This document shows, piece after piece, positions 53,521 to 64,000 of a stretch of 64,000 nt of DNA; the stretch's first letter is position 1, and each line of letters starts with the position of its first letter. The stretch lies in contig NC_019879.2 in NCBI RefSeq assembly GCF_002234675.1, positions 16,992,464 to 17,056,463 of the forward strand, in the 5' to 3' direction. The DNA is from Oryzias latipes. Lineage: Eukaryota; Chordata; Actinopteri; Beloniformes; Adrianichthyidae. The position numbers were made by a program, and so were the translations under genes. Below the pieces are notes generated by a model. The model was not told the origin of the DNA and did no database searches. It saw only the letters and a list, made by a program, of their open reading frames with translations.

Positions 53521-56317
53521 CCAAAATCCAACTAGTTCATTGCAGTTTCTGTGGGTTTTTTTTTAGGTTTCATCCATTGCTTCATTCATCCTCTCATTCA
53601 AACGTTTTTCCAGTGGTTGTCCACTAGATGGCAGTATACTCCAACGATCTAATTTCAAACGACTGTTCAAAGCTTGAGTAAAAAATGGAGTATTTCTTTC
53701 TTGGAATTATTTGGTATGTGTTAATGTGCTCTACAAATATTGCTTGATCCTGCCACAGTTATTATTAATATTTTTGCTTAAACTTTACTGAACTTGTTTC
53801 ATATGCAAAAGCCTTATGAGGCTTGGACCAAAAGGAAAATAGTAGACCTTTTTTTTTAATCAGAACGATTAATTTTGGCGCTGATCTTCACTTATTTAAT
53901 GCAGCAGCTTTACCAGCACATCTTTATATCCGGTTTTTGTCTGCTGAAGTTAGTTACTGCTCATAACATTATGCATGCAATCCTTCTCTTTCAAGACAAG
54001 GGTCATCTGCATTCAATTAATTATAAATCTTTGAAACATGATAATAAATTGAACATAAATTGCTTAAATAAGATTAGCGAAATAAATGCAACAGTAGGTA
54101 GTGAATACAAAGTGAAAGTCACAGATTTTTTAGAATTCATTTCTCCCTTTTTTAAAGGTTGTTACATGTTTTTAGATATCTGATAAAATCAGCATTACTA
54201 TTTGAGAAATTCCAATAAATTCTATGATACTGATTGCTAAATACTGTTTGAATATTTCAGTTTTACATTTAATTGGCTACCCAGATTCTTTGTAAACTGT
54301 TATATGGTCAACAAAACTGCAGTTGTCAAAATACACCTGGAATTTGGACCTTTTTAACAGGAGGCCCCCTTTTATTTGATAATCCTTTAATGGTTTTTCC
54401 ATGAACACACTGATTAGTCACTCTCCAGACCTAAAATGATTGTGGAAAAGGAGCACACACCCCTTTAACCATGCCAAACACACTGCATATTCAGGACAGC
54501 CGAAATGAACAAAAGGAACATTTTTTTGTTTAAATCAGGAAAATAACAAGAACAGAACAGCTGTGGAGATTGTCCTAAGAGTTCCTGAGGGGGCTATTCT
54601 ACTGATCACCTTTTCTTTTCTCTGCAAACCTCCTCACATGTGTAAATGTGCGTCAGAATCCACATTTCCTGAAGAGAGCCCGTTAAATTTCCTGAATCTT
54701 TACCGTCAACAGCAGCTGGACAGTAAAACAACCAACAGTAAATGTTCTGTAGGAGAGCTCTAACATTTCTCAGACAGAAAAGCCCTGAGGAGTGTTAAGA
54801 GCTGCAAAGAAAACTCTTGGAGCGAGCACAAAATTACCCTCTGTCTGGAGCAAACGGCTTCAAAAGGAAATAATTTCTCAAGGGAGGCCAATTCTGTTTT
54901 CCTCCAATCTTCTGTCAGATAATACTAAGCTTGCACACTGACGTGCTGGGAGGTTGGGAAGAAGTTTTTACCGTTTCTTTAGAAAGAAATATTGTTACTT
55001 TTCACTAAACATGACCACAAATTAAACATAAAATGTATTAAAATAACGTTGTTGCTTTTAACTGAGCAATGAGGCTAATCTAACCCGAGGCTGTTTATAA
55101 AATATGCAATGTAAGTATGGCTTGCCTTGATTAAAATCATAAAGTCAAAAATGAAAAATAAAAGAGGTGTTAGCTTTCAAATCTGCAATACATTTCTTTT
55201 TAGTTGCAGATGTTTCCACAAATTTTACAAATGCAGGTGTAAAATTTTATAAAAATCCCAAAATGCCTTACTTTTGTTACTCATTGTAAAGCATACTAAA
55301 CATACAACACAAGTACTCTTTAAAAAACTGAGAAAAAGCCACTACTATATAGTTTTCAAATGTTCACCTCAAACAATTTTTAACTTTTTTCTGGCTTTGC
55401 CCCTTTTCTTAATTTTTGTATGTGCTTGTATTATGTAGTTTTTTTTGTTTTTTTTTACAAATGTACTCTTTCTTTTTATTAGCATTGGAAATATATTGCT
55501 TCCACCAAAATAACAATACGCCATTTAATTTTTTTAATAAAGTTATTACTACTCCTGGCTGAAGTTTTGTCAGAAAATCCCATTTTTTTCTGTATTTTTC
55601 AGACTATATAATGAATCAATTAGTTTTTAACAATAAATAACCCCAAAAAGCTTTGAAATGTCTTGAAATTTGTTCTCAACATAAAATCATTTGAAATGTT
55701 AAATCTTTAATGATTTATTTGAATGTTCATTCATTGTTTATATTTTTGTATAACTGTACAGTGTATAAAGTTTCTGAAAATGTAGTTTTAATATGAGCTA
55801 AAACATCAGTCATATATGTGTTACATCAAATACATTTTTTAATTGATTTATTTATTTAGATTTAATTTATTTATATTTCTACTCCATCAGCGGTTACACA
55901 TGTTGACTAAATTATTTTGGTCAGGATTTGTCTAATATTGAGTTGGCGGACCCAATTTCTCAGAGGGCAGCCAATGAGCTTCGGGGAGTGGCTATGCCCC
56001 GCCCCTTTTGGATGCGCCCCTGTTTTTCACTACTTTCACCATAAACCTATTTTAACTCCCTTTTTATGACACTTCGTAGGTTATGTTTTTACTAAGAATT
56101 TTAATTTCGTGACGACGGAATGTTAAATCAAAAAGTAGTTTTAATAATAGGAAAATAAATAACACACACGACAAAATGTCTGTCATTTTAATTTTCAACC
56201 GTCTCCCTTACTGCGTTTATTCTGAAAAGCCTGACAGGAAGTCTATTTTATGAAGCGTGAAAACCCACAGGTGTGATAAAAAGATAGTTTAACAGTAAAG
56301 TCCTCGTCGTTTGAAAT
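53521..56317. other. intergenic and gtf2f2 upstream region
   Basis: AT-rich DNA without genes. A GC-richer patch at 55930-56030 contains CCCCGCCCCTTTTGG. The gtf2f2 promoter should lie within the last few hundred bases; no TATA box is clear. Confidence 0.45.
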
Positions 56318-56383
56318 ATGTCAAACAAAGTGGAGGTTAACTTGACCGGAGTCAGACAGAGCAAAGGCGTGTGGCTCGTTAAG
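56318..56383 (+). CDS. gtf2f2: gtf2f2 coding exon 1
   Basis: 22 codons from ATG (56318) through GVWLVK; donor GTTTGT. Intron 1 is only 73 bases. Confidence 0.93.
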
Positions 56384-58215
56384 GTTTGTTTACGTACAAA
56401 CGGAAGCCGTCCAATTAAAAAACAAACTAACAAATAATTATTTTACTCCCGTTTAGGTACCCAAATACTTATCACAGCAATGGGACAAAGCCACAGAAAA
56501 GGGAGAAGTTGGAAAAATCACAATTGGCAAGTATGTATGAGAAAACCTTATTGTTTTTAACCTTAGTTATCTGACCCACTTTTATCATGAGGGGCTCTAA
56601 CAAGTCATGTCCATTTATCAACAGCTATTAACTTCAGCCAATGGACATTTCTACATTAAGGCACATTTACATATTTCTCTTTGGTATAAAGAGCGAATAG
56701 AGTCCTTTTTTGTGTGTAAAATACTTATACAAAACTGTAGCTTTTAGGTTTTATCATGCTGTCCAATTTCATAAAAGTCAGGTTATGTTTTTCATAATAA
56801 CATTAAAGTGTTTTTTATGTAACTTTTTTCTGAAATATCTATTCAAAGTAATGACTACAATGTGATGAACATGTTTAAATATTTATTTTGCTTTTTATGC
56901 ACATTAAGTCATTAATTTCTGACCCCCCCCCCCTCCATAAATCAACAGTGGCTTGGTCCAAAGTCACATGATCAACATCATTTGGATCTTTTTTGTTGAG
57001 AAATGTAAAGACTATGTGGCAAGTCTCTCTTTTCTACATGTTAAGTCAATATATTGATTGTCAACTGTGTTACCGTTATGTTTATGTGATTTTGCTTCAG
57101 ATAGTATAATCGCAAAAATACATAAAAAGCTTGTAAAAATATGATTTGGATAAGGTTTTATGGGGCCGCAATATTAACCGTGTTACCTGTCAAAACAGTC
57201 GGCTGTGCTACTCTCCATCAACTGTGTTTCTACTGTTTTTTGTGCCATAAATCTCTTATAGGTTGGACGAAATGTAAAAAAAATAATTGGGAAGATCTCC
57301 ACACATTCAGTGTATATGGATTAGTGTTGGAAAAAAAGTGTCATCCTCTGAGACATGCTCACATAAAATCCCCATTGTGAAGCTCAAAAGTCCTATTTTC
57401 AGATCAGTTGGACAGATAAACTCTAAAAATCTTGTTAATGGACTGAAACACTTACAAACAACTTTGTTATCATATATATTGTATGTTTATATATCTCTTG
57501 CTTTACACATTTGTCCGTAACACTGTTGATGATATAATGAATCAAATATTTATTATTTCAAGATCATATGATTTTAAGCTTGCCAATCAATTCATTTAAC
57601 ACATTAAGGGTGTATACTATAGAGTCATGTAGTTTATTTATTTAAAAAGAATACTGATACTTTGGGTTTTTGCTTGACATGAAATCTACCCCTAATTATA
57701 GAATCACCCTTAAGCTAAAACTGGTTGAATGCATAGCTTCTACTCTGAGATAGCGTACTTTCAGCTGTGAAAAAATGTAATTTGCTCTACTGATCATTTT
57801 GCTTCTACTCTTTACAGAAAACAAGGTAAAACTGAGGTGAGAAATTGTCCCCCACCCCCAAACACTTAAAAAAAAAAAAGTAATCGCATCAACCCCAGCA
57901 CTTTTTCTCTTGCTGTTTTCTGCTTTGTTGTATTCCATCTGTTTGTTCACACACTGACTCACAGCAATCAATAGCTTCACCATAGCATGTTTGACCTGAT
58001 CTGATTAAATAAAGAGCCAGCTGGTAATATGACTAGCCAGCCATTGTGTTGACTAAGCTGTTTTCCTCAGGTGTGTTTCAGTCTGAGTGAGGAACTGGCG
58101 GCCCTGGGCTCTGCGGAGGAGAAGGATGCATCAGTGCAGGTCCCCAGGGATCATCCCTTCACTATGCAAACAGTGGGCGGACAAACCATGGCTGTCTTCA
58201 GCCAAAGCGACACAG
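56318..58215 (+). CDS. gtf2f2: TFIIF small subunit (RAP30), 5' part
   Basis: Four coding exons (56318-56383, 56457-56530, 57818-57836, 58071-58215) join in frame to 101 codons plus one base. The product begins MSNKVEVNLTG and contains GVWLVKVPKYLSQQWDKA, EKGEVGKITIGK, VCFSLSEELAALG, RDHPFTMQTVGGQTMAVFSQ. These match the N-terminal dimerisation (triple-barrel) domain by which RAP30 pairs with RAP74 in general transcription factor IIF, which accompanies RNA polymerase II at initiation and elongation (family knowledge). The human protein has 249 residues (recalled), so the linker and C-terminal winged-helix domain lie beyond the window or in exons I could not see. All donors are GT and acceptors AG. 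Fish may carry two paralogues; which one this is cannot be decided here. Confidence 0.95.
56457..56530 (+). CDS. gtf2f2: gtf2f2 coding exon 2
   Basis: Acceptor CCCGTTTAG ends at 56456. Encodes VPKYLSQQWDKATEKG to TIG plus two bases of Lys; donor GTATGT. Confidence 0.94.
56531..57817 (+). other. gtf2f2 intron 2
   Basis: AT-rich intron of 1287 bases, no gene. A C-run (CCCCCCCCCCC) lies near 56923. Confidence 0.6.
57818..57836 (+). CDS. gtf2f2: gtf2f2 coding microexon 3, 19 bp
   Basis: Between CTTTACAG and GTGAGA. Completes Lys and encodes KQGKTE, which bridges exons 2 and 4 as TQGRTE does in the human protein (recalled). Frame and position both require it. Confidence 0.88.
58071..58215 (+). 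CDS. gtf2f2: gtf2f2 coding exon 4
   Basis: Acceptor TTTTCCTCAG ends at 58070. Encodes VCFSLSEELAALG through VFSQSDT, ending phase 1 at ACAG|GTCAGT. Confidence 0.94.
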
Positions 58216-61200
58216 GTCAGTCTCTGATTCAGCTGCGCTCGCCGCTCTTCTGCCGGGTAATGTCATCTGGATCACTTGTTTGGTGATGAAGGTGGCTTCA
58301 GGGTCTGAGCTGAAAAATAGATTTGATAAAGTGTGATGCCTTCAATAAACGACAAGGCAGTGTGGGTTTATGTTTCATCAAAGTAGAACATATTTATCTG
58401 ATACGACTTGAAACTTGTATGTTGGGGATGGAAAATGGAATCCCATTTTACTCGCACACAAAAATAAAATGAAATAAAATCAAGAACTGTTTGATCTACA
58501 TGCAGCTAAGCCCAGGCTGAGAGCTTAGGTGATTAAAACATGACATTACATTCGGATCTCCTTAGATCGTTCTGATTAAAACCTGATGTTGATTTATTCC
58601 TCTTAGATTGCACTGTAAAATTCATGAGAATTCTCAGAACGTCTCCTTATTTATGGAGGACGTTTGCTGCCAGGCACAATGTGTCATACTGCTTTCCAAG
58701 CCTAAGGGATTAGTTTTACATCAAGCTATCAAAGTAGCTTCAACTGAGTTAAATTGCCAAAGTTTCTTTTGGCAATTTATAGCAGGTTTTATTTGAAAAT
58801 AGCCTTTTTTTTATTATTCCAAACAGCCAACTGATAAGGCTGGACAATAATTATTTTATATCAAGTGAAGGGAAAAATAAATGTGTCAGCTATTGCCTTA
58901 ATCTTGTAAGTGCTATACTTGAGGCAAAAATAAATAATAACAGGGGAGCACAAATCAGCAAAAATGCCCACAGGCTATTCCACACCTGCCTGGGTGCTTT
59001 TACTTAGTGAAAAATACAGTGCCTGCTTTTTCATATACAGATAAGGGTGCATGTAATTAGCTTGCACTGGCTCTAAAACAAAAAGCATATTTTAAGCATT
59101 CCCCAGCCGAGAGCAAATTATATAAAGCGCACACTTTGACTGCAGACCAAACCTTGATCCAGGGAGGGCAGACGTGTGAAAATGGAGCATCCCGTGCAGT
59201 TTAGCTTGCAAAGAGGACTACGTGTCGGCATCATGAGGGAATACACGGCACAAAATGTACAGAGTGTGAAGCATACGTTTCTAAAGCGCACAGGCCTTCA
59301 GACAGGTGACAGGCATGCTGCAAATGTTTTGTGAGACAGACTTGAATGGAGTTACAGTTTTATGCATCACGGACAGGACATGTAGGTGCTCTAACATCTA
59401 AAATTGTGCCATTCACTTTATTTTGAAAATGGAAATGTTGTGATTCGTATGAATAGTATGAGATCAGTCACTTTATTGTGTGAACTTAAATAATTTAATA
59501 ATAGAGTCCTTAAGGAAATTGGAATACAACGTTCTACTTGGAAATTTATTGAAATTTCAGTTCATGGCTATTAATTTTTTTGGCTGGAGGGTTAAAATAA
59601 AAAGATATGTTCAATGTGGTCTACTTTACACAACTATTTTCTTAATAGTTTTTTTTTAATCCATCTGGGTTTAATTAGGGATTTAAAGGACATTTTAGCA
59701 ATTAATGAGGTACACGAACTGATTTAAAAAGCTCACCTTTAAACGGCATTAGCATAAATTATTTTTGCTCTTGCTGTTTTTTTTGATAGGATTGACTTAG
59801 TGAAATTAGGTTTTTAAGACAGTTGTTTGTCTGCAGCTGCCTTAATGTCTTAAATTAATGCCACAACATTTCAGTTGATTGGTCCGGACTTATAGGCTAT
59901 AGGATCTGATGTTTTTTAAATTTATTTTACTTTTTGAGATGGATATTGCTTAAAATCTCAACTAATTTTTGGTTATCATGGATATTCAAACAAGTTGTTA
60001 ATGTCTTCTGTTACGTTTTGGACTAACTCTGTGCTTCATAGTCAACCATCCCCAACTGTAGGTCTAAAACCTTCTTGTTTATTTTTTATTGCTCATTTAA
60101 ACAAATCTTTTATTTCAGTTTTTTTTTAAATAAAGTTTTTTTTACTTAATATATCGATTGAAGATTTTGCCAAACAAGTTGGGGGAAAATATTTTACTGT
60201 TCCTGTTTTTAGTTTTATTTTTGTTTATGTCCAAACAGCAGGGATTGGTATTACAGGACAATTGTGTTTTTTTTTTTTATTGTTTTGACTTATTTCAGAT
60301 GCACAAATTGACTTTCATTTAAAAAATGTTGTTTTTAATTCATCAGACCTGTGAGCCGATTTTTCATTGAAGTAACTTAATTTTAGGCAAAAAAGGTTTT
60401 TCTTTGTTTTTATAAGGAAAAAATATTTAATTATGTAATAAAATATCTAATTATTAAGTTTTATTTATTAGTTACTTAAAATAGTATGTCTAAGCAGAAT
60501 AAAAGTTGGTTTATGGTATAATTTTGAGAAATACATAGATTTTTGATTGAATTATGTTAAATTAGAAATAAAAAAGAATCGGCATTTTGCAGTAATGCCC
60601 AGCCCTGGAAACCAACTGTCAATGTTATAAGAATAGTTTTAAACCTAGTTTTAGGTCAATTTTGAGTTTGAGAAAACTTTACAAAATATCATAAATTTTA
60701 CAAATTCAAAGCAAACGCAAACCCCTCTGCAACACTGAGCACTCTTAAATAGATTTAGCTTCAGTCAGGAATCTCTGCCCCTCACTGAAAATACATTTTT
60801 CCCTTTTTTCTGCCACCATTCTTATACACTTTACATGCACCACACTTCCAAAGTGTTAATCCCTCCTACGTGTGGTAAAGGGTGTTTTCTTTTCTCTATA
60901 TTTAAGCTCTTTTTCTGTTTCTTTAGTCTTTTCTTGGTAGCCATTAATGGCCTGAGCGCCCCATAACATGGCCCTGTGATCTTCAGCTCAAAAATGAATG
61001 TAGTTTGATGTAAATAATACAACAAAAGCAGTGGGTGTCAGAGGTTCATTAGGTTGTAATCTTGTGCTTGTGAATGTGGGAGCACGGCACTCTGGATGCA
61101 TTAAAAGCTCTTCGTTTTTTCATAAAGGTGTCAGTGCTGCAGATGGCTCACTTGACTGTGAAAGTGCTCTGCAAACAAGAAGTGGAATAATGTCCTCGGA

Positions 61201-62646
61201 GATGCGGTGGTGTGCAGTCTGTATTTACCTGACCGACGCTCGGCTCCTCCCCCACTTGCGCACAGGAAGGTGGGCTGGATGACACCGGTCTCCCACTCGC
61301 CTTTCGCACAGAAACATCCACATTTCAGCCCTCTACCTGCCTGTAAACGTGCACACCTCACGGGGCCTGATCTACACGCTCAACCTGGAATTTCTTTTTT
61401 TTTTTTGCACACCTCCACAGATTTCACTTGATTCTGACACCTGGAACAAAGCAGTGGGGGTATTGTAAATTGATGTAAGAAATTAAAATAATTGAATAGA
61501 AATCAATCAGCTTTTAAAAGTTTAAGTTTATTTTTTATTTTTAAGTTTCATTTAAAAGCTACTCATAGTTTGCATTAAATCAGCCCAGATTGGATGTAGT
61601 CATCATTACTTTTGTGATTTCACAAATTACTGTACTACACCCATCATGTAAGAATCAATAGGAATGTCACAATGCCCTAGAAACCTTTGGTTTGTTTCCA
61701 GATGAAGCTGGAAATGCGGAGGAGGTTCCTATTTTTCGCCTTTATGTACAAAAACAACACCTATCCACAACATACATGTAATGTTAAAGTTTTAACAGAT
61801 CTCAATACTTCTAACATAAGAATATCTAGATCTTTTAATATTTGGACAGAATCTTAATTAGCAGGGTTTCTCTTAAAGCATGCATACTTGAAAGCATGGT
61901 TTTTTTAAACTGCAGATCTGCATCGGCTGGGCTGCTCTCTCTTGTTAGCACATGTTTGTTTATTTGAACTGACACCACAATGTGAGCTGTGTGTTTGAAA
62001 GCTGCACTATGCTCAGCTTGTCATCCCCTGCAGAGCAACAGCAGGGCATGTTCCAAAGAAGAAAGAAGCGTGTGACATTTGTGCAGCACACAAACAGAAA
62101 GAACTGCTCCCCACACGTGAAGCATGGGGATGCATCATAAGTATGGACCCATAACTGTTGAACATCTTAACAATATTCAGTTGTAATAATTATATGTTGG
62201 GCGTAAAATGTGAGCCTATCTCCTAGTCATTAGCTTGCATTTTCATTTTCAGAGTTGGAATATGACAGGATACATCGCAAATTTGCAGTGCATGTATAAT
62301 AATCTAAGAAGCTGCCCACCGTTGTCATAGTTTCTCTCTGATTCTTCAACTGAAGTGTTTGACCAGATTCTACTGCTGCTACAGCTCCGTCTGGGGAACA
62401 GATATTCTCCAAAATAAAATCATTATACTATCTCAGCAAAACAATGCAAACATTGATATTTTGGTAATGTTTTCCATTTTTTACTATTTTTACTACTATT
62501 GCAACCACAGGGTTGTGTCAGGTAGGTCAACCGGCGTAAAAATCTTTGTCCAAACCACTTGTGCGAATCAGTGAAAGCTAATTTTCGGAAGTGACCCCTG
62601 AGAAGATATGGCGGAAAGTTAACTACAATTACTAATACTACCACAA
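58216..62646 (+). other. gtf2f2 intron 4, no further exon seen
   Basis: AT-rich sequence. I looked for the next expected RAP30 segment (of the type EGxVVQRAECRP) and did not find it. No gene on either strand. CG content rises slightly near 61200-61380, with short unsupported frames. Confidence 0.5.
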
Positions 62647-63105
62647 GGGACACACTCTGAAGCTGAATCCAAATTCTTCTCCAACTCCTACAGCTTTTCC
62701 CTACCCCTACATTTAGCTCTCCAAACAGAGAATTCAAAAAAAAAAAAGTGTTGTCTTATTCAGACTTCACTCCTATTCAATGACGTCATCAATAGTCGCC
62801 GGTCATCCACGTTAGCGAGTAGCTGCCAGCGCTCGCTAAATGCATAACATCAGTTTTAGTACTTACTTTTACATCTGTGCCTCTTGGAGATGGTTGACTG
62901 CACAACCACGTAAAGAAATGCGTGTTCTGCGGCACATCGCGATACGGAACACCCTCGCAGCGGAGGGACACAGAGCCCTCTGCTGCGAGGGTTTCCTCTT
63001 CAAAAAACTTTGTTCACCCCCTATCCCTCCAAATGCCCCTACAATTGGAGAAACCGGAGGGGTTGGGGAAGAATTCGGATTCGGCCTAGGTCCTATATGT
63101 GTCCC
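62647..63105. mobile_element. inverted-repeat element in gtf2f2 intron 4
   Basis: Left end GGGACACACTCTGAAG and inverse right end GGGACACATATAGGAC, followed inside by GAATCCAAATTCTTCTCC and GAATCCGAATTCTTCCCC, pair over about 40 bases. The length is 459 bp with no transposase. It resembles common fish MITEs with GAATCCGAATTC near the end; the superfamily is not certain. Confidence 0.6.
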
Positions 63106-63189
63106 AGTGTCAAGTCTTGGTAGATGGGGAGGGTTGTGTCAGGAGGGGCATCTGAAGTAAAACTGACACCGAATCATAAATAAATCATG

Positions 63190-63935
63190 TGAATCACAAA
63201 CACCGTCTTTACATTGACAACATCTCCACCGATGCTGCTGTCGAACTGGGTGCCAGTGGAAATTGGACTACTGTTGGTCAAAGAAAGAGAGGAGGAAGGC
63301 CTGTTTGGTGGTAGACAGAGAAAAGGAAAGGCAGAAGGGTAGCTTAGAGTAAGAACTTTGATGGGGAAAACTAGTGTTGGGCAACATGATAGAAAGAAAA
63401 AAGGTGGAAGTCCTATGTGTACAGGAGACCAGATTCCAGTTGGCTCATCTGTGCCCCTGTACCTGACGGTGTACCTCCTCTCCGGCTCACCTCTACTACT
63501 TCTCCTACACTTGGCTGTGGATCCTGCCTCTTGGTCGTCTTGCGCCCGCAGCCGTCCCAGAGAGGGTGGTGGTGTGTTCTATGACTCTGGTGGTGAGGAA
63601 GATGAAGAGGACAAGGGCAGAGAAGAGTGCCAAGTGATGGAAGCTATATAAAGAAGAGTGCTTTTATTTGTTTATTAGGGAGAGAAGCCAGATTGTAATC
63701 TTTAAGCCATGTTCAGAGGAGGGACAGTGATTGTGTTGGTAGAAGGAGGCTGAGGTTTGAACTATCAGAAAAGAGTCTCAGAGGAGGTTTATGGATGTAG
63801 TGAAGGAGGGACATGAGGGTGGTTGGCGTGAGCAAGGCGGATGTAAAGGATGGGATTGGATGGAGGTGGATGATTCGCTGTGGCATTCCCCTAAGGAAAG
63901 CAGCCCAAAGGAAAAGAACTATTTTAACTACTGCT
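63190..63935 (+). pseudogene. non-LTR retrotransposon relic, internally deleted
   Basis: From 63358, a stretch like MGKTSVGQHDRKKK followed in another frame by VEVLCVQETRF resembles the start of the endonuclease domain of a fish LINE (consensus VDILCVQETKW). Further on come KWWKLYKEEC (frame-shifted) and the C-terminal part KADVKDGIGWRWMIRCGIP, leading to the 3' end GCTGTGGCATTCCCCTAAGG and AAGCAGCCCAAAGGAAAAG. The reverse transcriptase core is deleted. It cannot be functional. Confidence 0.55.
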
Positions 63936-64000
63936 GAAGTCAGTTCTTTTACACTTTTCTCTTCTATATGATGCTTCTGTGGTTCTACAGAACTAATATT

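Noticed and set aside
58216..62646. Next gtf2f2 exon within the window
   Set aside because: No segment resembling the RAP30 continuation was found by eye between splice-like sites, so it was not called.

Overview
The window is vertebrate nuclear DNA, almost certainly from a ray-finned (teleost) fish. The genes have short exons with GT-AG introns, most of the sequence is AT-rich intergenic or intronic DNA, and the repeats are typical of fish: a Tc1 element, a tRNA-derived SINE, PIF/Harbinger and piggyBac-like elements, several small inverted-repeat elements and non-LTR retrotransposon tails. Nothing looks bacterial; there is no operon, CRISPR array or rRNA.

Three protein-coding genes can be read. 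serp2 (+, 13032-17513, three coding exons, 65 aa) encodes an ER tail-anchored stress-associated protein. tsc22d1 (-, 20817-45741) encodes a TSC-box/leucine-zipper protein in a long form (about 994 aa, first exon at 43079-45741) and a short form (about 150 aa, alternative first exon at 23066-23196); both share two 3' exons. gtf2f2 (+, from 56318, running off the right end) encodes the small (RAP30) subunit of TFIIF; its first four coding exons, 101 codons, are present. serp2, TSC22D1 and GTF2F2 lie in the same order and orientation on human 13q14 (recalled), so this is a conserved block. serp2 and tsc22d1 converge; tsc22d1 and gtf2f2 diverge.

Layout: 1-13031 is gene-free and repeat-rich (SINE with a Tc1 in its 3' junction, a TA/TG microsatellite, a diverged tandem repeat, a Harbinger-type element nested in a piggyBac-like element). 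13032-18040 is serp2, with an inverted-repeat element and a SINE in intron 1. 18041-19400 is the gap between the convergent genes and holds a 19-bp perfect hairpin and a decayed hAT-type fragment. 19400-46600 is tsc22d1, mostly one 20-kb intron. 46600-56317 is intergenic, with a second Harbinger copy and a very GC-rich repeat at 49.2-50.8 kb. 56318-64000 is the 5' part of gtf2f2, whose intron 4 ends in an inverted-repeat element and a non-LTR retrotransposon relic.

I did not find a convincing undescribed biological system. The most useful unusual points are the two nested transposon insertions, the two-promoter tsc22d1 structure, the hairpin and palindrome clusters, and the GC-rich block that is open in several frames but looks like repeat rather than gene.
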